In this document: positions 23,046-31,730 of the stretch, in pieces
Layout of the letters: each line of letters begins with the position of its first letter
Numbering within the stretch: position 1 is the first letter of the stretch
Assembly (NCBI GenBank): GCA_963702575.1
Contig: CAVPCU010000003.1
Location: forward strand, 1 to 64,000
Source: VRUE01 sp963702575
GTDB lineage: Bacteria > Actinomycetota > Thermoleophilia > Solirubrobacterales > 70-9
Direction of reading: 5' to 3'
Length of the DNA: 64,000 bases
Position numbers and translations under genes: made by a program
Notes under the pieces: generated by a model
Database searches by the model: none
What the model was told of the DNA's origin: nothing
What the model saw: the letters and a program-made list of their open reading frames with translations, nothing else

Positions 23046-23432
23046 ATGGAGGCAATGCCGCGACAGAGCTGGACAGACGATCGCCTCGACGACCGCTTCG
23101 ACCACCTCGAAGCGGAGATGGACCAGCGCTTCAAACGGGTCGAAGGCGAAATGCAGGCGGGGTTCCGGCGCCTCGATGGAGAGATCAAGGAACTGCGGGG
23201 CGAAGTCAAGGAGCTGCGGGACGAAATCAACGGGGTGCGCGACGAGCTGCGAGGCGAGATCCAACGGAGCAGCGCGGAACTACGAGGCGAGATCAGGGAG
23301 AGCAGCGCCGCGCTGCGCACCGATCTGACCGCGTTGAACGCGCAACTCGCCGCGCTGAATCGCACCATGATCCATGTGGCCTTCGCCCTGCTGACGGCGG
23401 TCGCTGCCGGCGTCCTTCTCCATCTGCTCTAG
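23046..23432 (+). CDS. Coiled-coil protein with C-terminal membrane anchor
   Basis: A 128-residue protein. Residues about 10-100 are a long heptad-rich coiled coil (DDRFDHLEAEMDQRFKRVEG, EIKELRGEVKELRDEI, DELRGEIQRSSAELRGEIRE) with internal repeats. The last 20 residues form a membrane segment (HVAFALLTAVAAGVLLHLL). This is the layout of small tail-anchored coiled-coil proteins often found beside toxin-antitoxin genes; function unknown. The ATG at 23046 has GGGAG in front; the ATG at 23055 is also possible. Confidence 0.7.
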   Translation: MEAMPRQSWTDDRLDDRFDHLEAEMDQRFKRVEGEMQAGFRRLDGEIKELRGEVKELRDEINGVRDELRGEIQRSSAELRGEIRESSAALRTDLTALNAQLAALNRTMIHVAFALLTAVAAGVLLHLL

Positions 23433-23442
23433 CAGCGCTGCT

Positions 23443-23488
23443 GCGGCCAGATGGCGATCGTGCTGGCCGAGCAGGCGCATGAGCTCGG
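23443..23488 (+). repeat. Exact 46-bp copy of part of the PIN toxin gene
   Basis: Identical to 22551-22596. No other toxin sequence surrounds it. It begins eleven bases after the stop of the coiled-coil gene, so it is a stub of a second PIN gene or a trace of recombination. Confidence 0.85.
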
Positions 23489-23492
23489 AGGA

Positions 23493-24482
23493 CTACCCAC
23501 TCAGCTCGAAGTCGTGGTCCTCGTCGGGACCGTCGTCCTCGTCCTCCCCGTAGTCCTCGCCCCACTCGTCCTCGTCCTCCTCGTCCTCCGAGCCCGCGAT
23601 CAGCTCCTCCGGTGGCTGCCAGACGGAGCGGATGTCGACGAGGCGAAAGCCGGCGCGGAGCAGGTTGCGGGCGGCGGGCGAGAAGGCCTCCGGGCACTCG
23701 AGCGACTCTTCGGTGACGGCGAAGAGCTCGCGGGCGCCGCGGGTGGCGCAGGCGTCTTCGATCTGGCGGTGCAGCAGGGCCATGTGGGCGCCCTTGCCGC
23801 GGCACTCCTCGAGGGTGCCGGCGAAGCCCAGCTGCGGCGCCTCGTGGTGCATCCTCATCGCCGCGGCCGCGCACGGTCCCTCGCTGTCGCTCGCAAGGTA
23901 GTTGCGCCAGCCGCGCCGGCCCGCCAGGCCGAGGATGAAACCCTCGCCGCTCCACTCGAGGCCGTAGGGGATCGCGAGCATGTGGCTGAACGTTTCGGCC
24001 ATGGATTCGTCGAGGATCTCTTCGACCTCGATCCCCGGCGGCGGGGGAAAGGCAGCCGGAGCGTCGGCGCGGGCGAACGCCGCCAGCTTCGCGGCGCGGC
24101 GGTAGCCGCGACGGTTGAGGTGATCCTCGGCGGCCTCCGGCTCGCCAAACTCCCCCTCGTTTCGCACCGGCACGCGCAGATCGAGCCCCAGCGACTCGGT
24201 CCACTCGAGCGCCTCGGCCAGGTAGCCCCGCTCGACCGCGCCGGGGCGCTCCGCGCCGAGCAGCAGGTTGAAGAGCGACAGCCGCGGCTCGGACGGGTAG
24301 ACGAACGCGCGGGTCGGTCCATAGTGGCGCATCTCGATCCCGCGCTCGTCGACCGCCTCGGGCACCGGCACCCGCCAGAGCTCGAGCCAGAACTGCCGCT
24401 CCAGTTCGTAGTAGAGGCCCGGCCCGGCCATGTTGTCGAAGAGCAGGCGCAGCCTCAGGTCGACTTCGTCCCCCCGGCTCAT
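23493..24482 (-). CDS. GNAT-like acetyltransferase with acidic tail
   Basis: A 329-residue protein. The C-terminal half looks like a GNAT fold: AAAMRMHHEAPQLGFAGTLE, then the acetyl-CoA loop ECRGKGAHMALLHRQIEDA and the late strand LLRAGFRLVDIRSVWQPP. The N-terminal half (residues 1-150) is shared with the paralogue at 26847-27701 (LERQFWLELWRVPV against LERQCWLDIWRAPI). The last 40 residues are a nearly pure Asp/Glu tail that the paralogue lacks. Substrate unknown. Confidence 0.75.
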   Translation of the reverse strand: MSRGDEVDLRLRLLFDNMAGPGLYYELERQFWLELWRVPVPEAVDERGIEMRHYGPTRAFVYPSEPRLSLFNLLLGAERPGAVERGYLAEALEWTESLGLDLRVPVRNEGEFGEPEAAEDHLNRRGYRRAAKLAAFARADAPAAFPPPPGIEVEEILDESMAETFSHMLAIPYGLEWSGEGFILGLAGRRGWRNYLASDSEGPCAAAAMRMHHEAPQLGFAGTLEECRGKGAHMALLHRQIEDACATRGARELFAVTEESLECPEAFSPAARNLLRAGFRLVDIRSVWQPPEELIAGSEDEEDEDEWGEDYGEDEDDGPDEDHDFELSG

Positions 24483-24651
24483 TCCGGGAATTTACGGTAC
24501 TTGCGCGATTTGCACAAGGAACCCCGTGGGATTAGGCGCAAGGGAGCCGCTTAGGAGGCGCGGAACCTGGAGCGGACTCATCGCGTACCATTGGGTTGGG
24601 TTGGCAACGCCGGGGACCACCGACGACGGGCTCGCCAAGGCGCGTGCGGGA

Positions 24652-25635
24652 GTGCTCACGCTGATGTTCCTCACCTCCGAATTGGATCGGAGGGGGCTGC
24701 GGCAGATCCTCGAGAAGGCCCGCTCGGGCGGCGCGCTCCTCCCGCCTGAGGAATACGGGGAGGCCGAAGAGGACGAGGAGTACGACGAGGAGCTCGAGGA
24801 GGAACTCGAGGAAGAGGTCGACGAGGCGCTCGAGATCATCGAAGCCGTCGAGGCCGAGGAGATCGACCTCGAGCTCGAGGCGCTGGGGGTCGAAACCGTG
24901 CACCGGACCAGCTCCGCCGGCGAGGAGGCTCTCTTCGTCGGCTTCAACCTGAAACGCTGGCTGCTGAGCTCCCCTCAGGGCGAGCTGAGGATCGGCGTGC
25001 CGGCCACGGGGGAGGCGATCGGGGCGCTGCTCTGCTGCTGGTCGGCGACCGTGATCCACGGCCTCGCCGCGGGGCCGCGCTCCCTCGCCGAGCTGAGCGA
25101 AGTCGTCGAGCCGCTCGACTTCGACACGCTCGAAGAACACGTCAAGGCGATGGAGCGCAGCGACCAGGTCGAGGCTCGCACCGGCCCGGACGGGACGACT
25201 CGCTACGCGGTCACCCGGTGGCTGCGCGAAGGGCTCGCCCCGATCGCCACCGCGGCGCGGCAGGAGATCCACTTCCCGCCGCCTCCCGACGACGTCCTGC
25301 CGCCCGACCGGCTCGACGTCGAGGCGGCCTTCCAGCTCGCCCTGCCGCTGGTCGCGCTGCCGCCGCAGCTCGAGGGAACCTGCCGGCTGAGCGTGCGGCT
25401 CGAGGACGACTCCCTGGCCGGGGTGACGGCGCGGATCGAGGGCGGCCGCGTCGTCTCCTGCGAGAGCCGCCTCGACCAGGGCGCCGGGACCTGGGCCCAC
25501 GGCAGCGCGATCGAGTGGCTCGACACCGTCGTCGACCCCGCCGCCGCGCTGCTCGAGGTCGGCGGCGACGAGCGCCTGGCCGGCGCTTTGATCGACGGCC
25601 TCTACGAGAGCCTCTTCGGCCTCCGCGTCGGCTGA
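24652..25635 (+). CDS. Winged-helix regulator-like protein with acidic segment
   Basis: The start is uncertain. The open frame begins at 24430, but only from about GTG 24652 (VLTLMFLTSELDRRGLRQIL) does the sequence look like protein. An extremely acidic stretch (YGEAEEDEEYDEELEEELEE) is followed by a region resembling HxlR/PadR-type winged helices (LLCCWSATVIHGLAAGPRSL, ELSEVVEPLDFDTLEEHVKA, RTGPDGTTRYAVTRWL). The C-terminal part (EGTCRLSVRLEDDSLAGVTA) may bind a ligand. It diverges from the GNAT gene at 23493 and precedes pilT by 56 bases. The target is unknown. Confidence 0.6.
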   Translation: MLTLMFLTSELDRRGLRQILEKARSGGALLPPEEYGEAEEDEEYDEELEEELEEEVDEALEIIEAVEAEEIDLELEALGVETVHRTSSAGEEALFVGFNLKRWLLSSPQGELRIGVPATGEAIGALLCCWSATVIHGLAAGPRSLAELSEVVEPLDFDTLEEHVKAMERSDQVEARTGPDGTTRYAVTRWLREGLAPIATAARQEIHFPPPPDDVLPPDRLDVEAAFQLALPLVALPPQLEGTCRLSVRLEDDSLAGVTARIEGGRVVSCESRLDQGAGTWAHGSAIEWLDTVVDPAAALLEVGGDERLAGALIDGLYESLFGLRVG

Positions 25636-25691
25636 GCCCCTCGCCCGCCCGGCGATAAAGGGATCGGGCCGGGCGGCCGATACAGGCAGCG

Positions 25692-26798
25692 ATGTTCGAG
25701 ATCGACTCAGCCCTGCGCACACTGGTCGAGCGGGGCGGCTCCGACCTCCACGTCAAGGTCGCGGCGCCGCCGACGATCCGCCTGCACGGCACGCTGTCCC
25801 CGCTCGAGGGGCACGCGCCGCTCGCCGGCGAGGACACCGAGAAGGCCTTCCACGACATCGCCGAGGTGCGCTCGCTGACCGAATTCGAGCAGGGCGGCGA
25901 GGCCGACTTCTCCTACGCGATCCCCGGCCTCTCGCGCTTCCGCGTCAACGCCTTCAAACAGCGCGGCTCGATCTCGATCGTCTGCCGCGCGATCCCCTTC
26001 GAGATCCGCTCGGTCGAGGAGCTGGGGCTGCCGCCGGTGGTCACCAACCTGGCCGAAGAGCAGCGCGGCATCGTCCTCGTCACCGGCACCACCGGCTCGG
26101 GCAAGAGCACCACGCTGGCGGCGATGATCGACCACATCAACCGCACCCGCCGCCACCACATCGTCACGCTCGAGGACCCGATCGAGTACCTGCACGAAGA
26201 CAAAGGCTCGATCGTCAACCAGCGCGAGGTCGGCTCGGACACCGAGAGCTTCGCCCGGGCGATGCGGCGCGTCCTGCGCCAGGACCCCGACGTGATCCTG
26301 ATCGGCGAGATGCGCGACGAGGAGACCGTGCGCACCGCGCTCTCCGCGGCGGAGACCGGCCACCTCGTGCTCTCCACCGTGCACACGCTCGACGCGACCG
26401 AGACGATCAACCGGATCATCGACTTCTTCCCGCCCCACCTCCAGCACCAGGCACGGGTGATGCTGGCGGCGACGCTGCGCGGGGCGATCGCCCAGCGCCT
26501 CGTCCCCGACGTCGCCGGCAGCGGCCGCGTCCCCGCCTCGGAGGTGCTGGTCGTCACCGGCCGCGTCCAGGACCTGATCCTCAACCCCGACGAGACCTCG
26601 AAGATCACCGAGGTGATCGCCGAGGGCGAGTACTACGGCATGCGCACCTTCGACCAGTCGCTGCTCGGGTATGTGATGGAAGGCAAGATCGCCGAGCAGG
26701 TCGCCCTCGACTACGCCTCCAGCCCGCACGACTTCAAGCTGATGCTGGCCGCCGGCGGCCAGCGCGCGAGCGGCATCGAGCAGCTCGCCGGCAGCTGA
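25692..26798 (+). CDS. pilT: Type IV pilus retraction ATPase PilT
   Basis: A 368-residue hexameric ATPase that powers pilus retraction at the inner face of the membrane. Signatures: N-terminal GSDLHVKVAAPPTIRLHG, Walker A GTTGSGKST (about 132), Asp box VTLEDPIEYLH, Walker B DPDVILIGEMRD (about 197) and His box TGHLVLSTVHT (about 221). Length is normal for PilT. No other pilus gene is nearby in the window, so it probably serves a system encoded elsewhere. Confidence 0.95.
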   Translation: MFEIDSALRTLVERGGSDLHVKVAAPPTIRLHGTLSPLEGHAPLAGEDTEKAFHDIAEVRSLTEFEQGGEADFSYAIPGLSRFRVNAFKQRGSISIVCRAIPFEIRSVEELGLPPVVTNLAEEQRGIVLVTGTTGSGKSTTLAAMIDHINRTRRHHIVTLEDPIEYLHEDKGSIVNQREVGSDTESFARAMRRVLRQDPDVILIGEMRDEETVRTALSAAETGHLVLSTVHTLDATETINRIIDFFPPHLQHQARVMLAATLRGAIAQRLVPDVAGSGRVPASEVLVVTGRVQDLILNPDETSKITEVIAEGEYYGMRTFDQSLLGYVMEGKIAEQVALDYASSPHDFKLMLAAGGQRASGIEQLAGS

Positions 26799-26846
26799 GC
26801 TCGAGATTTCCTTGTGCAAACCCGCGACGTGCTCTAAAGTCGCCGT

Positions 26847-27701
26847 GTGGGGTTGGGAGACCGCATCTTCGGCTCGCTGAGGACGACGTTCGCCACGCCG
26901 GCGTGGCTCGACACGCTCGAGCGCCAGTGCTGGCTCGACATCTGGCGGGCGCCGATCATCGACGCGATCGACGAGATGGGGATCGAGACGCGGCGCTACG
27001 GGCCGGTCCAGGTGACGGCCGTCGCCGCCCTGCCGGAGGAGCCGATGCTGAACCTGGTGCTCAACGCCGCCGACCACGGCGCGGCGAGCAAGAGCCACCT
27101 CGACGAGGCGCTCACCTGGATCGATTCGCTCGGGATCAAGTGCCGCGTTCCGTTCGGCTCGCGCCACCCCGAGGCGGTCGGAGCCGAAGAGGTGCTCAAC
27201 CGCCACGGCTACCGCCGGGCCGGCTCGCTGGTCAGGTTCGTCCGCGACACCTCCAGGCCGGCCTTCGAGGCGCCGCCGGGGACGATGATCATGCCGCTGC
27301 GCGAGTGCACCGAAGGCTTCGCCCACGTCCTCGCCAACGGGTTCGAGCTGAACCTCGGCAGCGAGAGCCTCTTCGACTGCCTGCCCGAACGCAGGTACTG
27401 GCGCTGCTACTGGGTGACCGACGAAGGCGAACTGCCGCTCGGCGCCGGCGCGATGCTGCTCCACCACGAAATCGCCCAGCTCGTCTTCGCCGCGGTCCGC
27501 GAGGAGGACCTGGGCAAAGGCGGTCACATGGCGCTGATTCGTCAGCGCATCCTCGACGCCGCCGCCGCCCGCTGCCAGCTGATCTTCGCCGACACCCGCG
27601 AGGGGCGGGTCGGCGACCCCGAGCCCTCCCTGGCGGCCTGCAACCTGGTCCGCGCCGGCTTCAAACAGCTCTCGGTGCGCCAGGTCTGGGAACAGCCCTA
27701 G
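26847..27701 (+). CDS. GNAT-like acetyltransferase
   Basis: A 284-residue paralogue of 23493-24482 with the same N-terminal half and a GNAT-like C-terminal half (GAGAMLLHHEIAQLVFAAVR, acetyl-CoA loop EDLGKGGHMALIRQRIL, ending LVRAGFKQLSVRQVW). It lacks the acidic tail. GTG start 48 bases after pilT. In such families the tandem GNAT-like halves often leave only one catalytically active. Substrate unknown. Confidence 0.75.
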   Translation: MGLGDRIFGSLRTTFATPAWLDTLERQCWLDIWRAPIIDAIDEMGIETRRYGPVQVTAVAALPEEPMLNLVLNAADHGAASKSHLDEALTWIDSLGIKCRVPFGSRHPEAVGAEEVLNRHGYRRAGSLVRFVRDTSRPAFEAPPGTMIMPLRECTEGFAHVLANGFELNLGSESLFDCLPERRYWRCYWVTDEGELPLGAGAMLLHHEIAQLVFAAVREEDLGKGGHMALIRQRILDAAAARCQLIFADTREGRVGDPEPSLAACNLVRAGFKQLSVRQVWEQP

Positions 27702-27716
27702 ACCGGCGCCGGGCGC

Positions 27717-28262
27717 TCAGCCGTAGACGCAGGCGGTGAGGCCGTATTCGGTGGCGAGCGTGCCCGAGTTGGCGAAGCTCTTGGCGAACCGGGCGCTCGA
27801 CGGCGCTCCCTGGCTCGCTTCTTCGACCGCTTCTTCGAGCGCGGCCAGGATCGCTTCGACTTCCTGCTCTTCCCCTTCGGGGGCGCCGAGGGCGCGGATC
27901 TGGTCGACCTGGCTCTGCACCGAGGGCAGGAAGACCTTCTGGACCGCCTCGCCGATGACTTCGGCTTTGCTCTGGCCCGCGGTGCCCTGGTGTTCTTTGG
28001 CGTAGGCGCCCATCGCTTCCAGGCCCTTGGTTTTTTCGCGAACGCAGATCGCGTCGGCCCTTTCGACGAATTCTTCCTTGCTGAGGGAGGACGAGTGGGT
28101 CTTCGTCTGCTTGCCGCCGCTGGCGGCAGTGGCGGTGGAGCCGGTCGATTCGGCGCTGGTCGAGTCGCTGCTGCTGCTGCCGCCGCCGCAGCCGGCCACG
28201 CCCAGCACGACCGCTGCCGCGACCGCAAGCGCTCCAAGGCTTGAAAGCAGGGACCCCCTCAC
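27717..28262 (-). CDS. Lipoprotein of unknown function
   Basis: A 181-residue lipoprotein: lipobox GVAGC (Cys25), a Ser/Thr/Gly-rich linker of about 40 residues, then a helical domain with ADAICVREKTKG and the ending YGLTACVYG. Related to 12750-13226 by the two spaced cysteines and the YGL-x-C end. Convergent with the GNAT gene (15 bases apart). Probably monocistronic. Confidence 0.75.
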   Translation of the reverse strand: MRGSLLSSLGALAVAAAVVLGVAGCGGGSSSSDSTSAESTGSTATAASGGKQTKTHSSSLSKEEFVERADAICVREKTKGLEAMGAYAKEHQGTAGQSKAEVIGEAVQKVFLPSVQSQVDQIRALGAPEGEEQEVEAILAALEEAVEEASQGAPSSARFAKSFANSGTLATEYGLTACVYG

Positions 28263-28311
28263 CGCGGCAGGACAATACAGCGTTCGAGTACCGCGTGGGT
28301 CCCGGACGGAG

Positions 28312-28560
28312 CTACTTCGTTTCCTGGAAGCGCTGGCCGTCGACGTCCCACTCGACCCCGGCGCAAAGGCTTTCCGGGGTGACCCCGAGGCCGCCCGCCA
28401 GCTTGACGATGGTGCCGAGCCGCGGCTCGCGGCCGGCCCGCTCCAGCAGGGAGATCTCGGTCCGGTGGACGTTGCAGCGGCGGCCCAGCTCCGCCTGGGA
28501 GATGTCGGCCTTCCTTCTCGCCGTCACCAGGTTGATCGCGAAACGATCACGCGGCGTCAT
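28312..28560 (-). CDS. XRE-family DNA-binding protein
   Basis: An 82-residue single HTH domain: FAINLVTARRKADISQAELG, RRCNVHRTEISLLERAGREP, TIVKLAGGLGVTPESLC. The recognition helix includes HRTEISLLE, and the classical LLERAGREPRLGTIVKLA turn is present. A free-standing regulator 49 bases upstream of the lipoprotein gene on the same strand; targets unknown. Confidence 0.85.
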   Translation of the reverse strand: MTPRDRFAINLVTARRKADISQAELGRRCNVHRTEISLLERAGREPRLGTIVKLAGGLGVTPESLCAGVEWDVDGQRFQETK

Positions 28561-28656
28561 AGGTGCGCATCATAATCCGTTTTGTCACAGAAGTGGTACG
28601 AGCAAAGTCCTCCGCGACGAAAAGATCGCGCAATCTGGGCTGTGGCGTCGCCCCGC

Positions 28657-29673
28657 TCAGCCGTAGCGCTCGCCGGTGATCGCGCGCAGCTTGGTGCGGT
28701 CGTGGCGGGCCTGGACGCGGCGCACGGTGCCGCTGCGCGAGCGCATCACCAGCGATTCGGTGGTCGCGCCGGCGCCGCGGTAGCGGACGCCCTGGAGGAC
28801 GTCGCCGTCGGTGACGCCGCTGGCGGAGAAGAAGACGTCCTCGCCCGAGCAGAGGTCGTCGGCGGTGAGGATCGCCTCGAGGTCGTAGCCGGCGTCGATC
28901 GCGGCGCTGCGCTCGCCGTCGTCGCGGGGCCAGAGGCGACCGATCATCTGCCCCCCCATCGACTTCAGCGCGGCGGCGGAGAGGACGCCCTCGGGGGTGC
29001 CGCCGATCCCCCACAGCAGGTCGACCGGCGAGCGGTCGCTGACCGCCAGCAGGGCGGCGGAGACGTCGCCGTCGGCGATCAGGCGGATGCGGCCGCCGGC
29101 CTCGCGCACCTCGCGCATCGCCTCCTCGTGGCGGGGGCGGTCGAGCATCACCACGGTGACGTCGCCGACGCTCCCCCCCTTGCGCTCGGCGATCAGCTTC
29201 AGCGTCTCCGGCAATGGCCGGTCGAGGTCGAGCAGGTCGGCGATCTCCTCCGCCCCGGCCATCTTCTCCATGTAGACGCAGGGGCCGGGGTCGAACATCG
29301 TGCCGCGCTCGGCCAGGGCGATCACCGCCAGCGCGCTGGGCATGCCGAGCGCGCAGAGCCGCGTCCCCTCGAGCGGGTCGACGGCGATGTCGACGACCGG
29401 CGGCGTGCCGTCGCCGATCTGCTCGCCGTTGAAGAGCATCGGCGCCTCGTCCTTCTCCCCCTCGCCGATCACGACGACGCCGTCCATCGCGACCGAGTCG
29501 AGGACGAAGCGCATCGCGTCGACCGCGGCGCGGTCGGCGGCGATCTTGTCGCCGCGGCCGACCCAGCGGGCGGCGGCGAGCGCCGCCGCCTCGGTCACCC
29601 GGACCAGCTCGAGCGCGAGGTTGCGGTCGGGCTTGACGGGTCCGGCGGCGGTCTCTAGCGGGGTATCGCCCAT
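28657..29673 (-). CDS. glpX: Fructose-1,6-bisphosphatase class II (GlpX)
   Basis: A 338-residue GlpX enzyme that removes the 1-phosphate of fructose 1,6-bisphosphate in gluconeogenesis. Metal and substrate motifs are GVVVIGEGEKDEAPML (about 66) and VDIAVDPLEGTRL (about 92); also VMLDRPRHEE, LIADGDVS and LWGIGGTPEGVLSAAALK. Actinobacteria typically rely on this class. It overlaps the upstream MBL-hydrolase gene by 19 bases, so the two are co-transcribed with the PAS gene before them. Confidence 0.95.
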   Translation of the reverse strand: MGDTPLETAAGPVKPDRNLALELVRVTEAAALAAARWVGRGDKIAADRAAVDAMRFVLDSVAMDGVVVIGEGEKDEAPMLFNGEQIGDGTPPVVDIAVDPLEGTRLCALGMPSALAVIALAERGTMFDPGPCVYMEKMAGAEEIADLLDLDRPLPETLKLIAERKGGSVGDVTVVMLDRPRHEEAMREVREAGGRIRLIADGDVSAALLAVSDRSPVDLLWGIGGTPEGVLSAAALKSMGGQMIGRLWPRDDGERSAAIDAGYDLEAILTADDLCSGEDVFFSASGVTDGDVLQGVRYRGAGATTESLVMRSRSGTVRRVQARHDRTKLRAITGERYG

Positions 29674-30533
29674 GCGGGCGTGGAGGCTATCTCGTACTCG
29701 CCGCCCTCGACTCCAAGCTCGACCGCGCCCGGCGCGCCGCCTCCCGCCTCCCAGCGCTGCGCCGCCTCGGCGCCGAGGGCGTCGAGGCGCTCGTCGGAGT
29801 GCAGCGGGTCGTGGTGGAAGAGGACGGTGCGCTCGGCGCCGGTGCGGCGGGCAAAGGCGAGCGCGTGGGTCAGCGAGGAGTGTCCCCAGCCGAGGTGGTC
29901 GGGGTACTCGGCGTCGGCGTACTGGCCGTCGTGGATCAGCAGCGAGGCGCCGCGGGCGAGGCCGAAGCCGGAGATCCAGTCCTCCTCGAGCGCGTCGAGG
30001 TCGGCGCCGAGGGCGGGCTCGTGGTCGGGGATGTAGGCGAGCGAGCTGTCGCCGTCGTCGATCCGGTAGCCGAGCGTCGGCCCGCGGTGGGCGACCGAGG
30101 CGGCGCGGATCCGCGCCGGGCCGATCTCCCACTCTGTCTCGGGCGTGTGGCGAAAGGAGACGTCGCAGGGCAGCTCGCGCACCTCGACCGGCGAGAGCGG
30201 CGCCGAGATGTAGCGGGCGATGCGGTCGCGCAGCGAGGCCTCGGGCGAGGCGGGTCCCCAGATGACGATCTCGGTCTGCGGGCGGAAGGCGGGGGCGAAG
30301 AAGACGAGGCCCTGGATGTGGTCGAGGTGGAGGTGGGTGAGGAGGATGTGGAGGCGGGTCGGCTCCTCGGGCAGGGAGAGGCCGAGGTTGCGGATGCCGG
30401 TGCCGGCGTCGAGCGCCAGCAGCGAGCCGTCGGAGAGGGTGAGGCCGACGCAGGAGGTGTTGCCGCCGTAGCGGATCGTTTCCGGCCCCGGCGAGGGGAT
30501 CGAGCCGCGCGTGCCCCAGAGCTTGACCTTCAC
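29655..30533 (-). CDS. MBL-fold metallohydrolase
   Basis: A 292-residue beta-lactamase-fold enzyme with GTRGSIPSPGPETIRYGGNT at the start, the metal site THLHLDH (residues 66-72), AYIPDHEP, HDGQYADAEY, GWGHSS and FHHDP. The start and metal motifs resemble cyclic-nucleotide phosphodiesterase / RNase Z-like MBL proteins. Substrate not known. Middle gene of a PAS-MBL-glpX unit; its ATG is one base past the PAS stop. Confidence 0.85.
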   Translation of the reverse strand: MKVKLWGTRGSIPSPGPETIRYGGNTSCVGLTLSDGSLLALDAGTGIRNLGLSLPEEPTRLHILLTHLHLDHIQGLVFFAPAFRPQTEIVIWGPASPEASLRDRIARYISAPLSPVEVRELPCDVSFRHTPETEWEIGPARIRAASVAHRGPTLGYRIDDGDSSLAYIPDHEPALGADLDALEEDWISGFGLARGASLLIHDGQYADAEYPDHLGWGHSSLTHALAFARRTGAERTVLFHHDPLHSDERLDALGAEAAQRWEAGGGAPGAVELGVEGGEYEIASTPAWAIPR

Positions 30534-30534
30534 C

Positions 30535-30990
30535 TCAACCGCCCGCCCCGTTGACGCTGGCGTGGCCGTCGGCGGCCTGCCCGCTGTCGCCGCCCTCGGC
30601 CGGCCAGAAGACGGCGATCGCGCCCTGCGAGCCGTGCGGGGTGAGGATCGGGAAGGCCGAGACCTCGACCGGGTGCAGGGCGCCGTCGGCGGCGCGGATG
30701 GCGAACTCGGCGTGGGCGGGGCGGCCGTTGCGGACCGCGACCACGAGCGGCAGCTCGTCGTAGGGGATCGGCTCGCCGGCCTCGTCGAAGGGGCCGAAGA
30801 GCGAGCCCCACTCCGCCGCGCCGACCGTGCCCAGCTCCTCGAAGCGCTTGCCGAGCAGCATCCCGGCGGCCTCGTTGTAGAAGACGAGGATGCCGCCCTC
30901 GTCGACGAGGAAGGCCGGCGTCGAGAGCGCCGACATCAGGTTGCGGGCAAGGATCAGCTCGAGCGGCCTCTGGGACGACACATCCGACAC
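30535..30990 (-). CDS. Single-domain PAS protein
   Basis: A 151-residue protein with one PAS fold: LSTPAFLVDEGGILVFYNEA, LLGKRFEELG, PAHAEFAIRAADGALHPVEV, AIAVFWPAE. No output domain follows, so it would act through a partner. First gene of the unit with the MBL hydrolase and glpX, divergent from plsC. Confidence 0.8.
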   Translation of the reverse strand: MSDVSSQRPLELILARNLMSALSTPAFLVDEGGILVFYNEAAGMLLGKRFEELGTVGAAEWGSLFGPFDEAGEPIPYDELPLVVAVRNGRPAHAEFAIRAADGALHPVEVSAFPILTPHGSQGAIAVFWPAEGGDSGQAADGHASVNGAGG

Positions 30991-31028
30991 TCTAGTTCGT
31001 TGGCTTTGCCACTTTGGTCTTCGACTAC

Positions 31029-31042
31029 GTGACTTTGGTCAC
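31029..31042. promoter_or_regulatory. Palindrome GTGAC-TTTG-GTCAC upstream of plsC
   Basis: A perfect 5-bp inverted repeat with a 4-base centre, with a second copy of ACTTTGGTC at 31011-31019. It lies between the divergent PAS and plsC genes. The word TGACTTTG also appears as an inverted pair before the thiolase gene (32536-32580). A lipid-responsive regulator site is a guess. Confidence 0.35.
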
Positions 31043-31083
31043 TCTCGTCCGCCGCCACGATCGATCGAGTACAACTCACGGCC

Positions 31084-31730
31084 CCTTGAAGGAGCCGAGC
31101 GCCACCTACCGCTTCGCGATGGCCGTCAGCCGTCCGGTGGTGCGGGCCTGGGGGCGGCTCGAGGTCACCGGGCTCGACGTGCTGCCGGCCGAGGGCCCGG
31201 TGCTCGTCGTCGCCAACCACGACAGCCACTGGGACCCGATCGCCGTCGGCGTGGCGGCGATCCGCCGGCGCCAGATCAAGGCGCTGGCCAAATCGACGCT
31301 CTGGGACGTGCGCGGCCTCGGCCCGGTGCTGAACGGCATGGGGCAGATCCCGATCGAGCGCGGCGCCGGCGACGCGGGGGCGCTCTCGCGGGCGATCGAG
31401 GAGCTCCGCCGGGGCGCCTGCATCGGCGTCTTCCCCGAAGGGACGCGCTCCCGCGGCAAGGTGCTGCGGGCGCGCAGCGGCGTCGGCCGGCTGGCGCTCG
31501 AAGTGCCCGAGGCGAAGCTCGTCTGCGTGACGATCGAGGGGACCGCCGACCTCACCGGCTTCCCGCGACGGCCGCGCCTGCGCACCAGCTTCTTCGAGCC
31601 CGCCGGCGGGCAGGCTCGGCCCGACGAAGAGCCGGGGAAGATCGCGTCGCGCCTGTTGGCGGAGATTCGCGAACGTGTCCCCCCGGCAATCTCGCTCCGG
31701 AAGCGCTCCGTGTCGGCGCCGCCGCCCTAG
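31084..31730 (+). CDS. plsC: 1-acyl-sn-glycerol-3-phosphate acyltransferase
   Basis: About 215 residues from TTG 31084, which places the conserved start YRFAMAVSRPVVRAWGRLEV. ATG 31014 and ATG 31119 are alternatives, and none has a convincing ribosome site. Acyltransferase block I is NHDSHWDP (about 45) and block III is FPEGTRSRG (about 117); GQIPIERG and CVTIEGTADLTG follow. It transfers a second acyl chain to lysophosphatidate for membrane lipid synthesis at the cytoplasmic face. Convergent with the DUF5679 gene; the two stops share the bases CTAG. Confidence 0.85.

Noticed and set aside
22910..23368. Minus-strand frame ending in VVEFRGHDSLA
   Set aside because: It looked protein-like at its end, but the opposite strand has a clear coiled-coil gene, and I could not match it to any family.
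25707..27527. 606-codon minus-strand frame across pilT and the GNAT gene
   Set aside because: Antisense to two well-supported genes; no recognisable motif.
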